This document shows positions 26,131-40,207 of a stretch of DNA of 64,000 bases, one piece after another. The notes below the pieces were generated by a model that worked only from the letters and a program-made list of their open reading frames with translations, was not told where the DNA came from and made no database searches. The stretch covers positions 10,983,393 to 11,047,392 of the forward strand of contig NC_083656.1 of NCBI RefSeq assembly GCF_963576545.1, in the 5' to 3' direction. The translations under genes were made by a program, and so were the position numbers. The number at the start of each line of letters is the position of its first letter. The first letter of the stretch is position 1. Source of the stretch: Limanda limanda (Eukaryota > Chordata > Actinopteri > Pleuronectiformes > Pleuronectidae).

Positions 26131-26278
26131 TAATGTACAGTGTATCGTATGCCACAGATCTACAGTCCCCACAGCAGGCAGCGTGGGGCTTTTCAATCTA
26201 AAGCTAAGCGTAGCCTGAAGCTCAGTAACATATTCTATTATTGCTAAAGAATTCAGGTGACATATACTGTACATACAG

Positions 26279-26284
26279 TTTATT
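26279..26284 (-). terminator. Candidate polyadenylation signal of trpm4 copy B
   Basis: AATAAA on the minus strand about 700 bases beyond the stop codon at 26,980. It is a plausible 3' end for copy B, but the position is unproven. Confidence 0.4.
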
Positions 26285-26979
26285 GAAAATGATCACAAAT
26301 GCAGAAAAACAAAAACACCATACTAACAAACGGAGAAATCTGTCTTTGAAAATTCTGGAAAACCGCTCATCTGAACAATGTCATTCATCGTCAACCACAT
26401 GAGCGGTTGTCGAGAAAATTAAAAGGAAGACAGAAAAGAAACACCACACGTGATTTCTCCAATTATTATTAAGATTAAAATCAACTATAACTAAATACAA
26501 ACTTAATACAATGTGCCCCTGTAAACAGTATTATTAATTTCACTGTAATGATATCAAACTCTATAAAAACCTTAAAAACAGAATAACCAATAAAGCTTTA
26601 ACACCAATGTCAAATTAAATACATAAAATATCTCCTACCGCATTATAAATACAAGCACTTGACTTTGGCATTACATGAGATGAATTTCACATTAAAACGT
26701 AACCTTTTCCATTAACTTTGTACTGTAACAGGAAGTGAGGACATCTCTCTCTCTCTCTCCACTGAGGAACCACTGAGAATCTTTGCTAAATGAATCCAGT
26801 GTTGAACACAGCAGAAGAGCAGCAAGACTGGTCTTTCACTGTCGTCTTTTACTGACCATGTGGAGCAAGTGAACGCACCGGCCAGGCTGGCTGAATCAGG
26901 TGGAACTGGCAGAAGAAGGGAACACATCTGTGCAGAGAAAATAGCAAAATCATGCATCTTGCAGCGAACACACACGTGA

Positions 26980-29900
26980 CTAAACAACATGCAAAGAGCT
27001 GTGTGAAGGCATGCTCTGGAATTTGGAGGTACCTCTTTGTGAAGGTGGAGGACGATGAGGTTTAAACGTGTTGCTTTGAGCCAACGTGTCCACAATCCAG
27101 CTGAGAGCGCTGGAGCAATACTCCATCTGAAATAAAGAAAATTCACTGTACATTAGAAAACTGTCATTTCTAAACCATCAGGTTCCTTGCGGTCTGGGTG
27201 GGGGCTATCACAGAGTTGTTGATTGTGATAGTAAGGTCATGGGTGGGAGAGCCCTTCCCTGGGAGGAGAAGTAGTTCAGATTTTCATGTGGTGTGCCGAC
27301 ATCCACTGAGAGATGTCAGTCAACCAGGCAGAGATTTGTGCTGCTGCCGTCCTTTATCAAGATGGTCGGTAGTTCAATCCCAGTTGACCCTATTGTGCGT
27401 GCTGAAGGGTCCTTAGGCAGGATACTGAACCTTAAACTGCTCCTGATGACTGTACTGTAAAGAGCTTTGAGTGGTCATCACGATTAGAAAGGGCCATATA
27501 AATACAGACCATTTTTCAATACAGACCATAACTATAAATTTGGACACGAGATACGTTCAATATTAATTAACTTTGAATAAACAGGTGATTAGTGCTCTGG
27601 ACTCATCAATGTAATTGACGTTGTCGGTCACAACAACAGGTGCCTTCACCGCAACAGATTCTCCAGTTCAAGCTTCTGAGTCAGGAATCAGCAAACTTTG
27701 AATAAGCAGGTGAACGGCTCCTCGTGCAGCAGCAGTGGTGCAGCCTCAGGGTTCAATTACTACAGGACATTTTTCCAGTTTCAGGAAGAAGGAATGTTCA
27801 CTGCAGTAGTGTCTTAGAGCACCTGAGGGAAAGGCCAAGGTCAATAGGAGAACCTTTACTGTTTATTGTATTGTACATCCCTACAGTCACATTGTAGGAT
27901 TTAAGTTTAAAACTACATTTGCATTCATTCTGGGACACATAGAGAGAAGCAGAATATAAATGTGAGTCCCAGTGAATATCAATGAATTTAACCAAAGAAT
28001 ATCTCACAGTTGAATAAAATCTTAAAATTTAACTTAAAGGAACAGCTTGACATTTTGGGAAATTTGCTTCCTGGCAAATCATGAGATGGCATAACTCTTA
28101 TATCTGCTTGTTGATTATGAGGTGTATTCAAATGACAGCTACTCAGAGAGGGCAGGTCAAAAAAGACCATTAGTATTTATATGTCTTTTATCTTTATTTG
28201 TCTTTTATAGCGATGGAGAGTTTAACCCTGGAGTCTTTTAACACCACTTTATATGTATGACGACTAATGGCAAAAGAATAATAAAATATACCTCATTCTC
28301 CAGAGCCCTTAGCCTGTGGTCAACGTCTCTGGTGTCAGTCAGGTGTTTCATCACGCCATCCACTCTGAAAAAGGAGACGTTCACCTCAGTAAAAGAATAT
28401 GAATCTCACTGCTAACGTGTGGGAAGGTGGAAGTAGGTGCACTCACTTGACCGACATCCGTTTAAGCCTCTCGGAGTCGCTGCTCTTCTGGATCTTGGTC
28501 TGAGCGGTGAGGAAGTCTTCCTTTTGAATGGTTTCCCACGTCATTAGCCTGTTCGCCACTTTCCCTCGTAGCTGCAACACTGAGAGAAAGAGAGATTCAG
28601 GTTTTTACATCAGATTTGTTCAGCTCAGGTTAACCACAGTGCTTCCTGAACCAAGCCAGTAAATCCTGGCTGTTGCAGAAATATTAAGTTTGTATTTCTG
28701 GTTTCAAATCAGCAATTAATGTGTAATAACTTCACTATATTAATTTAAAGATGTCTATTGTAGCACTGACCAAAATGGTGGATCTTGATGGAGGGCACCT
28801 TGCGGATTATCCTCTTGATAAACAGATTGATGTGAGAGATGATGATGAAGGGAGGAGCCAGCGAGGGACGGGAGTGGTACTGAACAATCAGGTTGTAGCG
28901 CTGGAATTTCCAGTAGATGTCGCTGTTCGCCTGCACCTCGTTGAAGGTGTAGCTGAGTGAACACAAACAGAGTTACTATGAGGGTTGCTCAGCCATGTAG
29001 ACAGATTGGTTGACACCCGTCTCCTCGTCCTTTTACCTGAACATAGCGATGAGCAGGTTGATGAGCAGGATGTTGGTGACGAGCAGGTAAACGACGAGCA
29101 GAATCACCACCAGCCAGTTACTGTACATCGTCCTGCATGGCTCAGCACCGCCCTGGATCAATGTCGCATTGTGCGTGCAGGGCATGTCCCACTGCTTTCC
29201 AACTGGAACAGATATAAAAAATACAGTGACTTATAAAAATAGGTCAAATAATAAAATAACCTACAGTGGTTTGAAACTATTACAATTCATTTTTCTTCTA
29301 TTTGCACCATGCACACACACAGATTTACCGTCCATCTCTTCCACAGGGATCTGCCCAAAGATGTGCAAATACGGCCTGTAGAAAACCCGGCGGAAGATGC
29401 GATCCAGGCTCGGGTCGTAGGAATACAGCAGAGCCTGGTTGGCTACTCCATACGCCATGAGCCACACCATCAGGAAGAAGAGGAAGAAGAAGGAATCCTT
29501 CATCTGAAGAGGAGAAATCAGTATTCTTTGGTTGTCATTGAGTTGCCATATTGAATTTAGACATTAGTAACATGTCAGCTTGAATGCATCCTCTCACCAT
29601 CTTGCTGAGAATGATGATTTTTGGCCCCAGCTGTTTGTGGATGGCAAAGATGTGAATGAGGCGGAGGGTGAACACCATGTAGTCCACACACAGGAATTGC
29701 CGGCCATATCCATACGTCTTGTCGAACATCCTAAAGGCACAGAGTGAAGCAAATAAACTGAGGTAGTAGCGACACCCAGTGGCCAGTTTGTTAAATAACA
29801 ACATGTGCATATTTTAAATGCAGAGATGCTTTTCCACATCATCTAAATATACAATATAAGCGAAAACAGAGAAATCGTTGAAAAAAAATAAACAACCTCA

Positions 29901-32900
29901 CAATGTTAAAGACAGAGAAAAGAAAATCCTGGATTCACTCCCGATTCTTCCCTGACCCATACCACATCCTTCTTCCAAGTTTGGTTGAAATTTGAAAAAA
30001 CTGTTTTTGCATAATCCTACTAGCGAACACACAGACAGACAAACAGTGACAGAGGTGCAAACACAATATTAATTTTCTGTGCATCATCACACCTGCAGAT
30101 TACTCCAATGATGAAGAGAAAGATGGCGGTGAGGTCACACTTGTTCCAAACATCCTGGATGTAAACTCTCATCCTCTGGCGCCAACTCAGCGACCCCAAA
30201 AAGAAAGTCTTGGAGAAGAAAACACAGACTTAACAGATCAGTTTCTTAAAACTTGAGTCATGTACTGTTTAATAGATCACACACTGTTTTAGTTTCACTC
30301 CTTATTTTTTCACAATTGTTAGAGGTGAAGTTGATTCATTAACTAGGAAGCGTCCCATTAAACGTCTCTTCGCACGCACCTCTCGGATCTCCTCACACAC
30401 GATGGTGAACACCCAGAAGTACAGCACGTACTCGGTGACGGCCGGACCATCGGGCGGAGGGAGCTTGAAGTCCACCAGCAGCACGTAGGCAAAAAGCAGG
30501 AGGAAGAGGAAGTACATCAGGACGTTGCCCAGAAACGAGGTGACCGGTGCGAACCAGAACTGGCGCCATCTCGACACGATAAACGGCCGCTTTGGTGGCC
30601 TGGGAGTCTGAGGTATGCCTGTGAGGAAGGTCGGTGGACATTGGATTAGCGGCCGATCAGTCGGAACAGCTGAAGGAAATAATTACTTTCTCAGAGCGTG
30701 AGGCGACAACGGAAATGCTGATCGTTAACTTATCAATCAATCAAATTCAATGCAAATGAAGGTCCTGCCTGACATCAGACATCAAAATCAGTCTGGACAG
30801 AAGAGGCAGAGGCACCTGGTGTGTGTTCATGTGGTTGTGAATTTGATTTCCTCTGTGAATCCCTTCAACACTGCATTGACAGCTAGCACAACACGTTAGC
30901 ACGAAAAGCCGGCTATGTTGTGCGTCCTGAGCAGGAAACCTTCGTAATGAAGTTCAGCATCAAGCGTCTGGCACGCCCACCTTCAAGCGTTAATGTTACG
31001 TGTACGTGTGAGTCCTGCGTTAGATGTCCTGGACCCACCTTTGAGGTGTGCTGTCCTCGGAGTGGTTGCATCTTGTGAGGTAGCTTCACTGGTGAAACAA
31101 TAACAACACAACACATTTTTTAAGGAATCACAACACCACATACAAAGCAGTGGTTCTCATTCAAAGCTGCATCCGACACATCCATTCAGTTGCATTAACA
31201 TGATAAAAAAAAATCAAAACCCGGCTCCTTGACACAGCTGATGATCTATAGAAAACCCCTGAGTCGTGCAAGTAGGAGTATTACATGTGCTTGATGTCGG
31301 AAAAGGAGAAGACGGTGGTGCCGTAGAGGCTGTCGCTGTCCCGTCCTTGTCCGTCCTCGTTAGGCTTGCCCTCCTCCTCTAGCTGCTGGTCCTCGTGTTT
31401 CCTATGTTGCAAAGTTTTAACAAAGAGATAACACTCTATTGAACAGGCATTTTTGTGTGGGGAAATCTATATCCTCTGGATACTCATCACAAAGAACAGT
31501 GTTGTCAAAAAAATCACAGTGTGGTACACGTGGACTTTACCTGAAGGAGATTAAGTTGGTGTAGCAGAGGAAGGGGCAGAAGAACGTGAGCACCAGCTTC
31601 CACACCTCTGTGTTCCTCTTCATGTCACCCCACCAGATCTGCGTCAACAGAGACTGGAGAAGGGGAGACCATTTATGGGGTATTTATTATTTATGTATTA
31701 TAACAACAACTCACATCATATAACAAGCTACAGCAGATTCCCATATGAGGAAGAGCACAACGGGGGGGTGATTTATTTATCTTTAACATTCAAAACCGGC
31801 CGAGCATTAATAGAAGTGGTTAAACTGCAAAGAAGCATCGACTTGTTCCACTGTTGTCTTCGAAGTGTTCGTCATAAAACAAACCTGTACTCCGTCGTTG
31901 CTGAAGAAAAGCCGAGCGTCAGCGCCCATGCCCATCTTGAGGCAGGTCGTACCCCCCCAAACAGGAGACTTCCTGATCAGCAGAGTGAATGAGCGACTCT
32001 CATTGCTCCGATAGCAAGAGCTGAAGACGTCTGAGGGGCGGGGAAGAGAACACATGCAGGGATTACAAAAGTGACTGAATGGATGTTAAACTTAATGTAA
32101 CTGCATTATTTTCTGCAAATTAAAAAAAAAAAAATCAGTCGCTGTTTAATGGAACTTTAGGAGATGACATATTCGAGGTCTCACCATGTGCCAGGTTCTC
32201 AAAACTCTGGGCCAACTCTTTCATGGAGACCTTGTTGTCCGTCTCAGTCTCCAGCTTGGAAAGTTCTCTCAGGATCTTACAGCCGCTCAGAGCGCTCAGC
32301 ACCGACTCCCCCGCCTGACACAGACAATGACGGAAATCAGATAAACTGGTACTGGGGGGGCTCAGTTCAAACACAATGATCTTTAGGGCTTATGTGTGGT
32401 TTCAGTAAGTGTCAGCTCAGAGTTTTACCATCTCCCAGAAGAACGTAGCCATCTCGCTGCGATTCTGCAGAACAGCCCAGATGAAGAGCGACGCCCAGGG
32501 GTAGAGGCAGCGTTTATTCCGATACAGGCAGTCGCCACGCAGCAGCTTACTGACGCGCTGGGAGGAAGGAGAAAGATTCACTTAGAGGACATCGAGTCGA
32601 AGGTGATAAGGTTACAGTGACACTTGTGAGCAGAATTTATTTACTTTGAGATCAACCTGGTGGACTAAATCTAAAAAACAATCCATCACAAGAACTTGTA
32701 CAAAAATTTCCATTTTGTTGTTAAAGGTTGTTTTATGGCTGAGTTGTTGAAATGGATTGTTTTCAATTGAATAAAGTGGCCACTGAGTGTAAATGGTAAA
32801 TGGATTTGTATTTATATAGCGCTTTTCTAGTCTGATGAAGACCACTCAAAGCGCTTTACAGTACAGTTTCACATTCACCCATTCACACACACATTCATAC

Positions 32901-35900
32901 AGTGCATCTTCTTGCAGCACTTTGTTATTCTATGTGGGGCTATTGAGGGTTCAGCATCTTGCCTAAGGACACTTCGGCATGCAGATGGTTCAGACTGGGG
33001 ATCGAACCACTGACCTTCAGGTTGGAGGACGACCACTCTACCCCTCAGCCACAGCCGCCCTTTCAAGTTAAATGTGAGATGCTTTCCAATTATTTCAATT
33101 TCACTAAAGCTAGAGGGATGATAAAAAAGCTATAAAGAAGAACCTCAAAAAGGCTGATCACCGTCCCTTGCCCGCGTATGTCTGTATATTCGTAGGTTGA
33201 GCATACCCTGAGTGCCTTCCTCTTGGAAGAGATCTGTTCTAAACCCAGAGCTTCGAAGTAGAACGGTTGGCAGACGTCACCCATCAACAGCTCCAGGACT
33301 CCTGACACCTGAGACAAAAGGGGGGTTAGAATGACAAGTTAAATGTGAGATGCTTTCCAATGATTACTGATTCAATTTCACTAAAGCTAGAGGGATGATA
33401 AAAAAGCTATAAAGAAGAACCTCAAAAAGGCTGATCTCCGTCCCTTGCCCGCGCTTCATCTTGTCCAATTTGGAGGGCGAATCCTGCTGACTCGACAGGG
33501 TAGAAGAGGGAGCTGCATTTCCTTGCCGCTCCAGGAGTTGGCGCTGCAGCAGATAGTAAAGGAGCGTGCCATCGGCCACAGATCGGTACAGACTCTCCAG
33601 CCGGTCGTAGGTCAGGTAGTCCGTGATGTTGAGGCCATTTTCAGTGAAAAGACGCACAAACTGAGGCTTGTCATTGATCAAGGCGTCTGTCATGGAGTCT
33701 TCCAAGTCTTCATACTGATTGGGTGAAGTTAATTGATTATTGGGAAGGTTTAAATACAGGGTCAATTAAAATATTTACAGCATCAACAAAACTATTTTAT
33801 TTGATCAAATATGCGCTAAACTACTGCGTCTACTTAAGAGCGGTCTTATTTCTCTGAATGTATCATCTGATGTTTTCTCCCCCCCTCCTCTTACCCTCCA
33901 CTGTATGTCTCCATTGAAGAGTTCGCTCTTGGCAATGTCGACTCTGTTCCACGTGACCGCGAGCTTCAGCTCCTCATTGTAAGGGCTGCCATCCACTGAC
34001 GCACGGTGCTTACTGGCTGAAAAACACCACAAACAGCCAAATTAAAACTTATGCCATGTAAACAATTGTAAACTACGAGTTAGGTATATCTACCTCCGAC
34101 TAATGCTTTGAGCAGGACTGTGTCAAAGTCATTTGGAGCCTCCTGCTCCCCGTGGTAGATCGTAATCATATCTCTGTTCTGGTAGATACTCAGAGCCTGA
34201 AGAGACAGAATAAGGAGACAGAAAAACAGGATGTTTGAAATGAGGACATTATTTTCGGGGAAAAGATACTGATGAGGGTGGTACAGTCAAAGCCATGATA
34301 TCAGTACGTGTATGGCCTGATGCTGAGTGAGCAGGATATCAAACATTTCAAGGTCTCATCAGAGCATTGAACTCAAGGACCAGGATTAATGAGAAGAAAT
34401 GAGTAGGATCAACATGAAACTGTGACTTCGATCAGTCCCTGATTCCAAATTACAACACTACTGGATTTTACACACTGATTACGTTACTGTCTCAATAAAA
34501 CTTAGGACAATGAAAAGGTAATGAATGATGAGCTCAGCAGCTGTAAATATAGTTACAGGGCATAAAGCAAAGAACATTTATTTTGCTGAAATGTGTATCA
34601 CCTCAGGTCAGAGTGTTTGAATATATGTATTTACTTCTATTGATACAGACATTGCCTCTTTAACCCACTGCTTATAGACTGAGGACTTATATTGCAGCCT
34701 TGTTGTTTTCTGTTTTTTTTAAATAAAGTAACTCAAAGCTCTATTATTGATGTGATGGTCCAAAACATCTTAAATTACTACTTAGATATAGTAGTAGAGA
34801 TGGCTATAGCTAAGAACTTGAGGAAACTACTACTATTATCAATTCTGTTTATTGACTTTGTGGGGCGCCGCTGCCAAATTAATATAGTGAATTATATTCT
34901 GGAATGTAGAATGGCCATTCTTTCTCAATAACTCACTACTTTCATTGAAAGATACTGAGCAGAGACACTTGCTGCTTATCAAACTGCAATCTGGAAATTA
35001 GAGATTGGTAATTTGAGGCAGATTTCTGGTGCATTATTGGGATTTTGATGACTTGTGTCCTCTGGAGATCACACAAATATACTTGACTGAATGTTGTTGG
35101 CTAGAAACTTTAATTAAAATATATTTCAGACGTAAAAATAACACTAAACCTGAACACAAACTTCTGCTTGGGAGTGAGTTAACTGTGGAGAGGCAAGAAG
35201 AAATGAGTAAAATCTAGGAATGTTTTTCAGGAATGTGGGACAAACTGAAAACAGGAGTTTGTGAGGAGCCTGAGGTGCACAGGGCAATAATTTTCTTCCT
35301 GGAGCAGTAACGACAGTAGGGATACAAATGTGAGCCTGCCCTGAGGAGGTGTGCAAGAAGGGCTGTTTAAATCATAAAAATCTAAGTCTTGAAACAGATC
35401 AAACTGCAACTTAGAACATGTGAAAACCTCTGAGACCATAAATATAATTTGAAGCGAACAAAGCCAGAACAAACTAACAACACACCAGCTCCTGAATAGA
35501 CAAGGGAAAGAAGTCCCTTGGAATTCCTTTTCCTGTTCTGCGTGTCAGTAACCGCATGATAATCACACATCTCTTGGTGAATGGATCTTACTCGCTCGAC
35601 AAGTTTGTCCGTCTCCACTTCGGAAGGGAAATACTTTTTAACCCGTTCGGCCACTCGGTCTTTCAGGTCCACGCTGGAAGCCGCCTCCCCATCCCCCTCG
35701 TTGGAGGACTGCACCACGGGCGCCGACGACAGGTTCTCCAAGACGTCGCTCAGGAAGTCGGCCAAACCTCCTGAGCCGGCCAGCACCAGCCAGGGCATGT
35801 CGTTTTTCAGAGAGAGATCCACTCTCTGACAGAAGTCAGAAAAATACATTTCAATAAATAGTATTAGTATTAATAAATTAACTTAACTAATTTGATCATT

Positions 35901-38900
35901 AAGAGTTGTGATGTACCTCCAGCATGCTCGCCTCCCCAGACACAAGCATACAAAGGACAGGGATGTCAATGCTGCCGCTGCCTGCAGAGACACAAGCATT
36001 CTTTTACAAACTCATATAGTGCATCTTTAAATGATTTCCTTTAATGCAAAACTTAGAATAAACAAACTGCATATTTTCGCAAGAGCAGAGCGACAGCACA
36101 GACACAGAAAGAAGACCCGGTGGAATCTTTAAGACAAATCTCTGCTTGATTTGACATGTTGACGAGCCGTGTCTCAGACTCATGCAGTGGCATGCAGTGG
36201 CATGCATCCTGTGGATTCCAGAGGATCGCATGCATTGAAGAGAGATCAGCACAAGAGGCTCAAATAGCTTGAAAATCAAGGTTGAATGCCCACATCCAGT
36301 TCTACCAGAAATCTCAGGGGACAAACAATACAACAAAAGCCGAAATGTTTACACCTACTTCCTTTTTTTTCACAATTGGAGAGTGGATGAGATTGTGTGA
36401 CTCTCACCCCAGATGCCTGTGCGCTGGTGGGAGATGTAGTCCTCCAGTTTGGCCCTGAACACCGTATCACCTCCTCTGCGTTCCACGCTCCCGTCGTCTA
36501 CCAGCAGAAAGGCCTGGTAGTTGTTGTCCAAGCAGCAGGAGTCCCGGGTCGTATTCTGGACTTGGTACTTAGCAGGAAAGCTGCCCTGCAAAGAAAGAAG
36601 AATCCCAAAGTGGGTTAGTGCACACTGTCTTCTAATAGCTGTGAAAAGCTGCAGTGCAATGGATACCTGCATTTCAGTGGATACTCTTAGTGTGTTTTAA
36701 TAGGACGTGATACCAAAGCAACATCGAAGCAATTTAATCAGGACTTCAGGTCGTCCAGATGGAGAATATATACTTTTTTTTTACTTTAAACCCTTAAAGA
36801 TTAAGGTAAGTATAAATATATCCAATTAAAGTGATTCCCCTAAAACGAAATTGATAAGAATGCTCATTTTACAGTGAGATTGTTGTACATGAGAAATTAA
36901 CGAGATATTTTCTTAGAGGGTAAAACAGTGTGTAAAAAAATAATAAACCTGAGGGTTGACCAGCTGCTGCCGGTTGTGCACCAGGCCCCACGGAGTGATG
37001 CCCAGCGCCACCACCTTGCTGAGGGAGCCGGACGAAGCTGCGGTGGCGTGATCCCTCACCGCCTCCCCGACACATCTCCCCACTCCTTCACGCATGCCGG
37101 ACGTCATGATCCATGCTCCTGGGGGGGGGAGAACTTTTGCTCAGCCTCGACAACATGTATTCGACAGAACCTTTCAAATTTCCAGAACATCTGTGTCATA
37201 TCTCACCAAGTCTTTGAATTTTAAATATAATTTTAAATACTATCGGGTCACCACTAAACTTCCGCAATCAGGATCAGGCAGCAGATCCAGGATTTTTTTT
37301 CATCACTTAAATTAACATTATGGGACATTTTCACAGATTTGCCAGGAAAACAATTCATGGATCTTGATGAAAAATCAGGCACATTTAGGGAACGGATACC
37401 TGTGAGCGTGAGAAATTTGTGCTTTCATCACTTCTATGTCCAGTTCTTTCGTGTCTTCAAATAGCTGAGTGTTAACCAGAGTCATGTCCCTTGAGTTCAT
37501 GTGTTCCCCCGAATGTTTTTGTTTTGATCCGCGGCCACAGCCACAGCGAGAGCAGCTACTTGAAGTGACCTTAGATGATGAGGATCACAGTGTGCCACCA
37601 GTCTTTGGCACAGAAGCCGGAAACAGCCATTGTATGACTAAATTAGGATCGCACCCCAGGGAGCCGTGAGGTTTTATGGTGCTGCAGTTTGTAACGGCTG
37701 GATTCTTCCTGTTATAAGTTCAATGAGTCAGTTCCGTGAATTTCAAGAAAGCGTTGATTCATTAATATACATTTGTCCGTTTCTGAGACATGTGGACATA
37801 TTTCAGAGGGATTTAAATCATGAGAAGATCCAGTGAAGATCACAAGCCCAAGGGAAATGGTACAAAACCCAAAACACTCAAATAAAAACATTCAGAACAT
37901 GTGTATCTCTTAAAACAATTAATCACACAAAAAATAAGCTACGTCAGTAATAACAATTACTTCAAAAGGGAACAATTGGATTAAATCAAGACAAAATAAG
38001 CTCAACTCTGACAAACTGCTCTACAAGTTGAGGCTTCACTGATATAATCAAGATAAAGTAAACCGCGTACGTGGGTTCGACAACACTGTTAACTGGATTA
38101 CAACCTCTGTTCCACTTCTGTAGCAGGGTGTGAGGTGTTGATTTAGTTACTTCCCCCTTTGCTTTCACTGTGCGTTTACCTGTGCTTTGTGAGGCTTTCA
38201 CCAGTCCCTGCCTCAGGACCTCCCGTACCCAAGTCTTCACCTTTGTCCTTCCCTCGCCGCCCACTACAGACACCACCAGATTGGGCGGTGGCAAGCCCCA
38301 GTGGGTCGTCATCAGGGTGTAGACCATAGACGCAGGGGTGTCCCATGACATGCGTAGGAACTGAGAGAAAAAAGTGTATATTGTACATTTCTAAAATAGG
38401 AACATGAGACAAAAGACAAACTCAGACATAACAAATTAAGGGTTTTGATCCTCTTTGTACAATATCATGCTGAAGGTGTCTCCAACAGAGCTTCTCAGTA
38501 CAGATATGTGATCTCAGTGCATGGTGTTTGTGTAGCAGCAGGTTAAAGGTTACACACCACAGTTCTTTTATTTGTTTAGCAGTTGTCTTTAAATCAACCA
38601 CTACAGATTGAATCAGGAACTCTTAGACTGTAGGAATTAAGTGTTCAATAAACCCTCCGGAGAATGTCACCCACATAGCTATGTCTCTTGCTGGCTCCTG
38701 CAAACTGCAGCTCTCCAAAGGCATCCGTCGGGTACTCAGACGAGTGCTGGGCGCTGTCCCAGTGGTTGACGATCGCCGTGCTGAAGAAGTCACCGAGAGC
38801 CACAGAGCCGTGGACTTCTCTCTTATCCCCACACTGGCAAAAGGCCCCATTACTGAGAGAGGTGAGAAGGTAATACAGCGACTTGAAGAAATCTTGTGAT

Positions 38901-39030
38901 GCATCAGCACAGTGATCAGAGAGACATTATTATCAGAAAGAAAATGTGCTCTGCAAAGTTCACAGTACCTGAACGAATCCTCTACGAAGGTGGAGCACAC
39001 TCTTTTCTTTATGATTTTGGGGATCCAACT
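26980..39030 (-). CDS. trpm4: TRPM4 calcium-activated monovalent cation channel (copy B, intact)
   Basis: Traced exons in coding order: 38969-39030, 38675-38852, 38180-38360, 36949-37118, 36408-36585, 35917-35981, 35592-35825, 34094-34196, 33895-34016, 33421-33714, 33207-33308, 32429-32557, 32185-32314, 31885-32030, 31541-31653, 31285-31401, 31039-31088, 30380-30618, 30093-30208, 29598-29730, 29329-29503, 29037-29202, 28771-28952, 28447-28579, 28292-28364, 26980-27126. They sum to 3,738 nt, all phases agree, giving 1,245 codons plus stop (human TRPM4 has 1,214 residues). Visible parts: N-terminal homology region from [10 protein letters not shown], six membrane segments (S1 [20 protein letters not shown]4 [20 protein letters not shown]6 [16 protein letters not shown]), selectivity region [13 protein letters not shown] helix [15 protein letters not shown], and a C-terminal coiled-coil segment. 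TRPM4 carries Na+ and K+ and depolarises the plasma membrane when cytosolic Ca2+ rises. The first coding exon was not found; a tiny ATG-TCA-GAA exon near 39,240 is possible but weak. The last exon could be spliced differently. Confidence 0.93.
27200..27515. repeat. Dispersed teleost repeat
   Basis: Its right end (GAGTGGTCATCACGATTAGA, then GGCCATATAAATACAGACCATTTT) is an opposite-orientation, diverged relative of the repeat at 32,790-33,062. It lies in the last intron-rich part of trpm4 copy B, between exons 26980-27126 and 28292-28364. Confidence 0.6.
28021..28170. repeat. Dispersed teleost repeat fragment
   Basis: Begins AAAGGAACAGCTTGACATTTTGGGAAAT, split here as AAAGGAACAGCTTGAC and ATTTTGGGAAAT, a start typical of a very common fish interspersed repeat. 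Related sequence occurs at 55,660-55,770. Intronic in trpm4 copy B. Confidence 0.5.
32790..33062. repeat. Dispersed teleost repeat inserted in trpm4 copy B intron
   Basis: Starts TAAATGGTAAATGGATTTG, has TTTATATAGCGCTTTTCTAG and CACTCAAAGCGCTTTACAGT, and ends in AGCCACAGCCGCC. This is a repeat pattern found across percomorph genomes. The matching intron of copy A (13,648-13,962) lacks it. Confidence 0.75.
33068..33176 (-). repeat. Partial tandem duplication of a trpm4 exon end and its intron
   Basis: Nearly matches 33,345-33,455, including the last ~9 codons of exon 33421-33714 ([11 protein letters not shown] here, [11 protein letters not shown] in the true exon) and the following donor and intron. 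It lies downstream of the next exon (33207-33308), so it is not in a position to be used normally. Absent from copy A. Confidence 0.85.
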
Positions 39031-40200
39031 CTGAAAACAATGTAAGCGGGTTAGTAAACTGAGTTGTACGTGACGACCATCATGCTTTCAAGACGTTTTT
39101 TTCTGACCCTGACCTTGTATGCCTGGAAATAAGAGTGTTGGGGATTCTGTTCAAATGAGAAATGATGACTATGGCTTTGTGAAATACCAGATGATGGGCT
39201 GGAGAGTTACGCTGAGCCTAAACACCCGAGTGTGACTTCTGACATGGTGCTGCAGTATCATCTTGTGTGCATGTGTGTGTGTGGACATGCGTGTGTGTGT
39301 GGGCACGTAGGTATCTTCGGTCTGCAAGACAACCACAAACCTGCCTACTGACACTGAATCTCTTCAGAACTCTGAAATCAAATGGACACTGTAAATAGTA
39401 AATCTTAAACAATTTAAAATTATATAGTTATCTTAAATAGATGAATCCCCAGACAACTGTTTTGAAAGGGATAATCATGTTACCATAATTATGTTATTAG
39501 TTACACCAGTGCATGGGAGTGAAACTGCGACTTTTATGTTATGTTTTATTTATTTTATTTTAAGGGAACTTGTTAGCTTTAACTGTAACAAAGTATACAT
39601 AATATGATATATTAACCTAAAGTATAAAAGTATACGCCTTTTGGGTATAAAACCATAATAAATACATCTCTTCAGGTAATTTACTTACGTTATTCGGGGA
39701 AGAAGGAAGGAAGAAAGTAAACAAATTTAAAATAGATAAATAAATAGATCAAGGAATGTCTTTACAATATATTGGGAAAGAAATTACGAAGGCTAAAAAA
39801 TAATAAATAAACAAATGAAATGTTAAGAAAATGTCCTCCCACGTTTACTAGGGAGAAAATGAAAGAAGGACGAATAAACAAACAAACAAACAAATACATA
39901 AATAAAGCAGTTGATTGAAATGAGAGTTTAATTCTAGTGTTCATCTGTCCTGATATTATTAATTCCTTATTTCCCCCTGCACGTTACAAGGAAAAGTTTT
40001 GAGTGAAGTTTTCAGAGTTTCTAACAGAGTGCAGGAGGTGAAATGGAACGTAGAGAAACGCAGCACGTCTCAGAAAGTTGCGCTAAAGTCTCGTACGTCA
40101 GAAAAAAACGCTTGCGGCTGTAGAAGTTTGACGCAGCGATGCTAACGTTAGCTTCACTTCCGCGGTTCGGACATGAACAGCTGCGCGACGTCAACGACCG
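39031..40200. other. Region upstream of trpm4 copy B; likely 5' UTR and promoter
   Basis: Includes the still unidentified first coding exon of copy B. About 40,000-40,240 is locally richer in CpG than its surroundings and lies between the two divergent genes, so it may be a shared promoter. No TATA box was recognised. Confidence 0.4.
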
Positions 40201-40207
40201 ACCAGAC

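Noticed and set aside
32875..33066. Minus-strand open frame in trpm4 copy B
   Set aside because: It lies wholly inside a dispersed teleost repeat.
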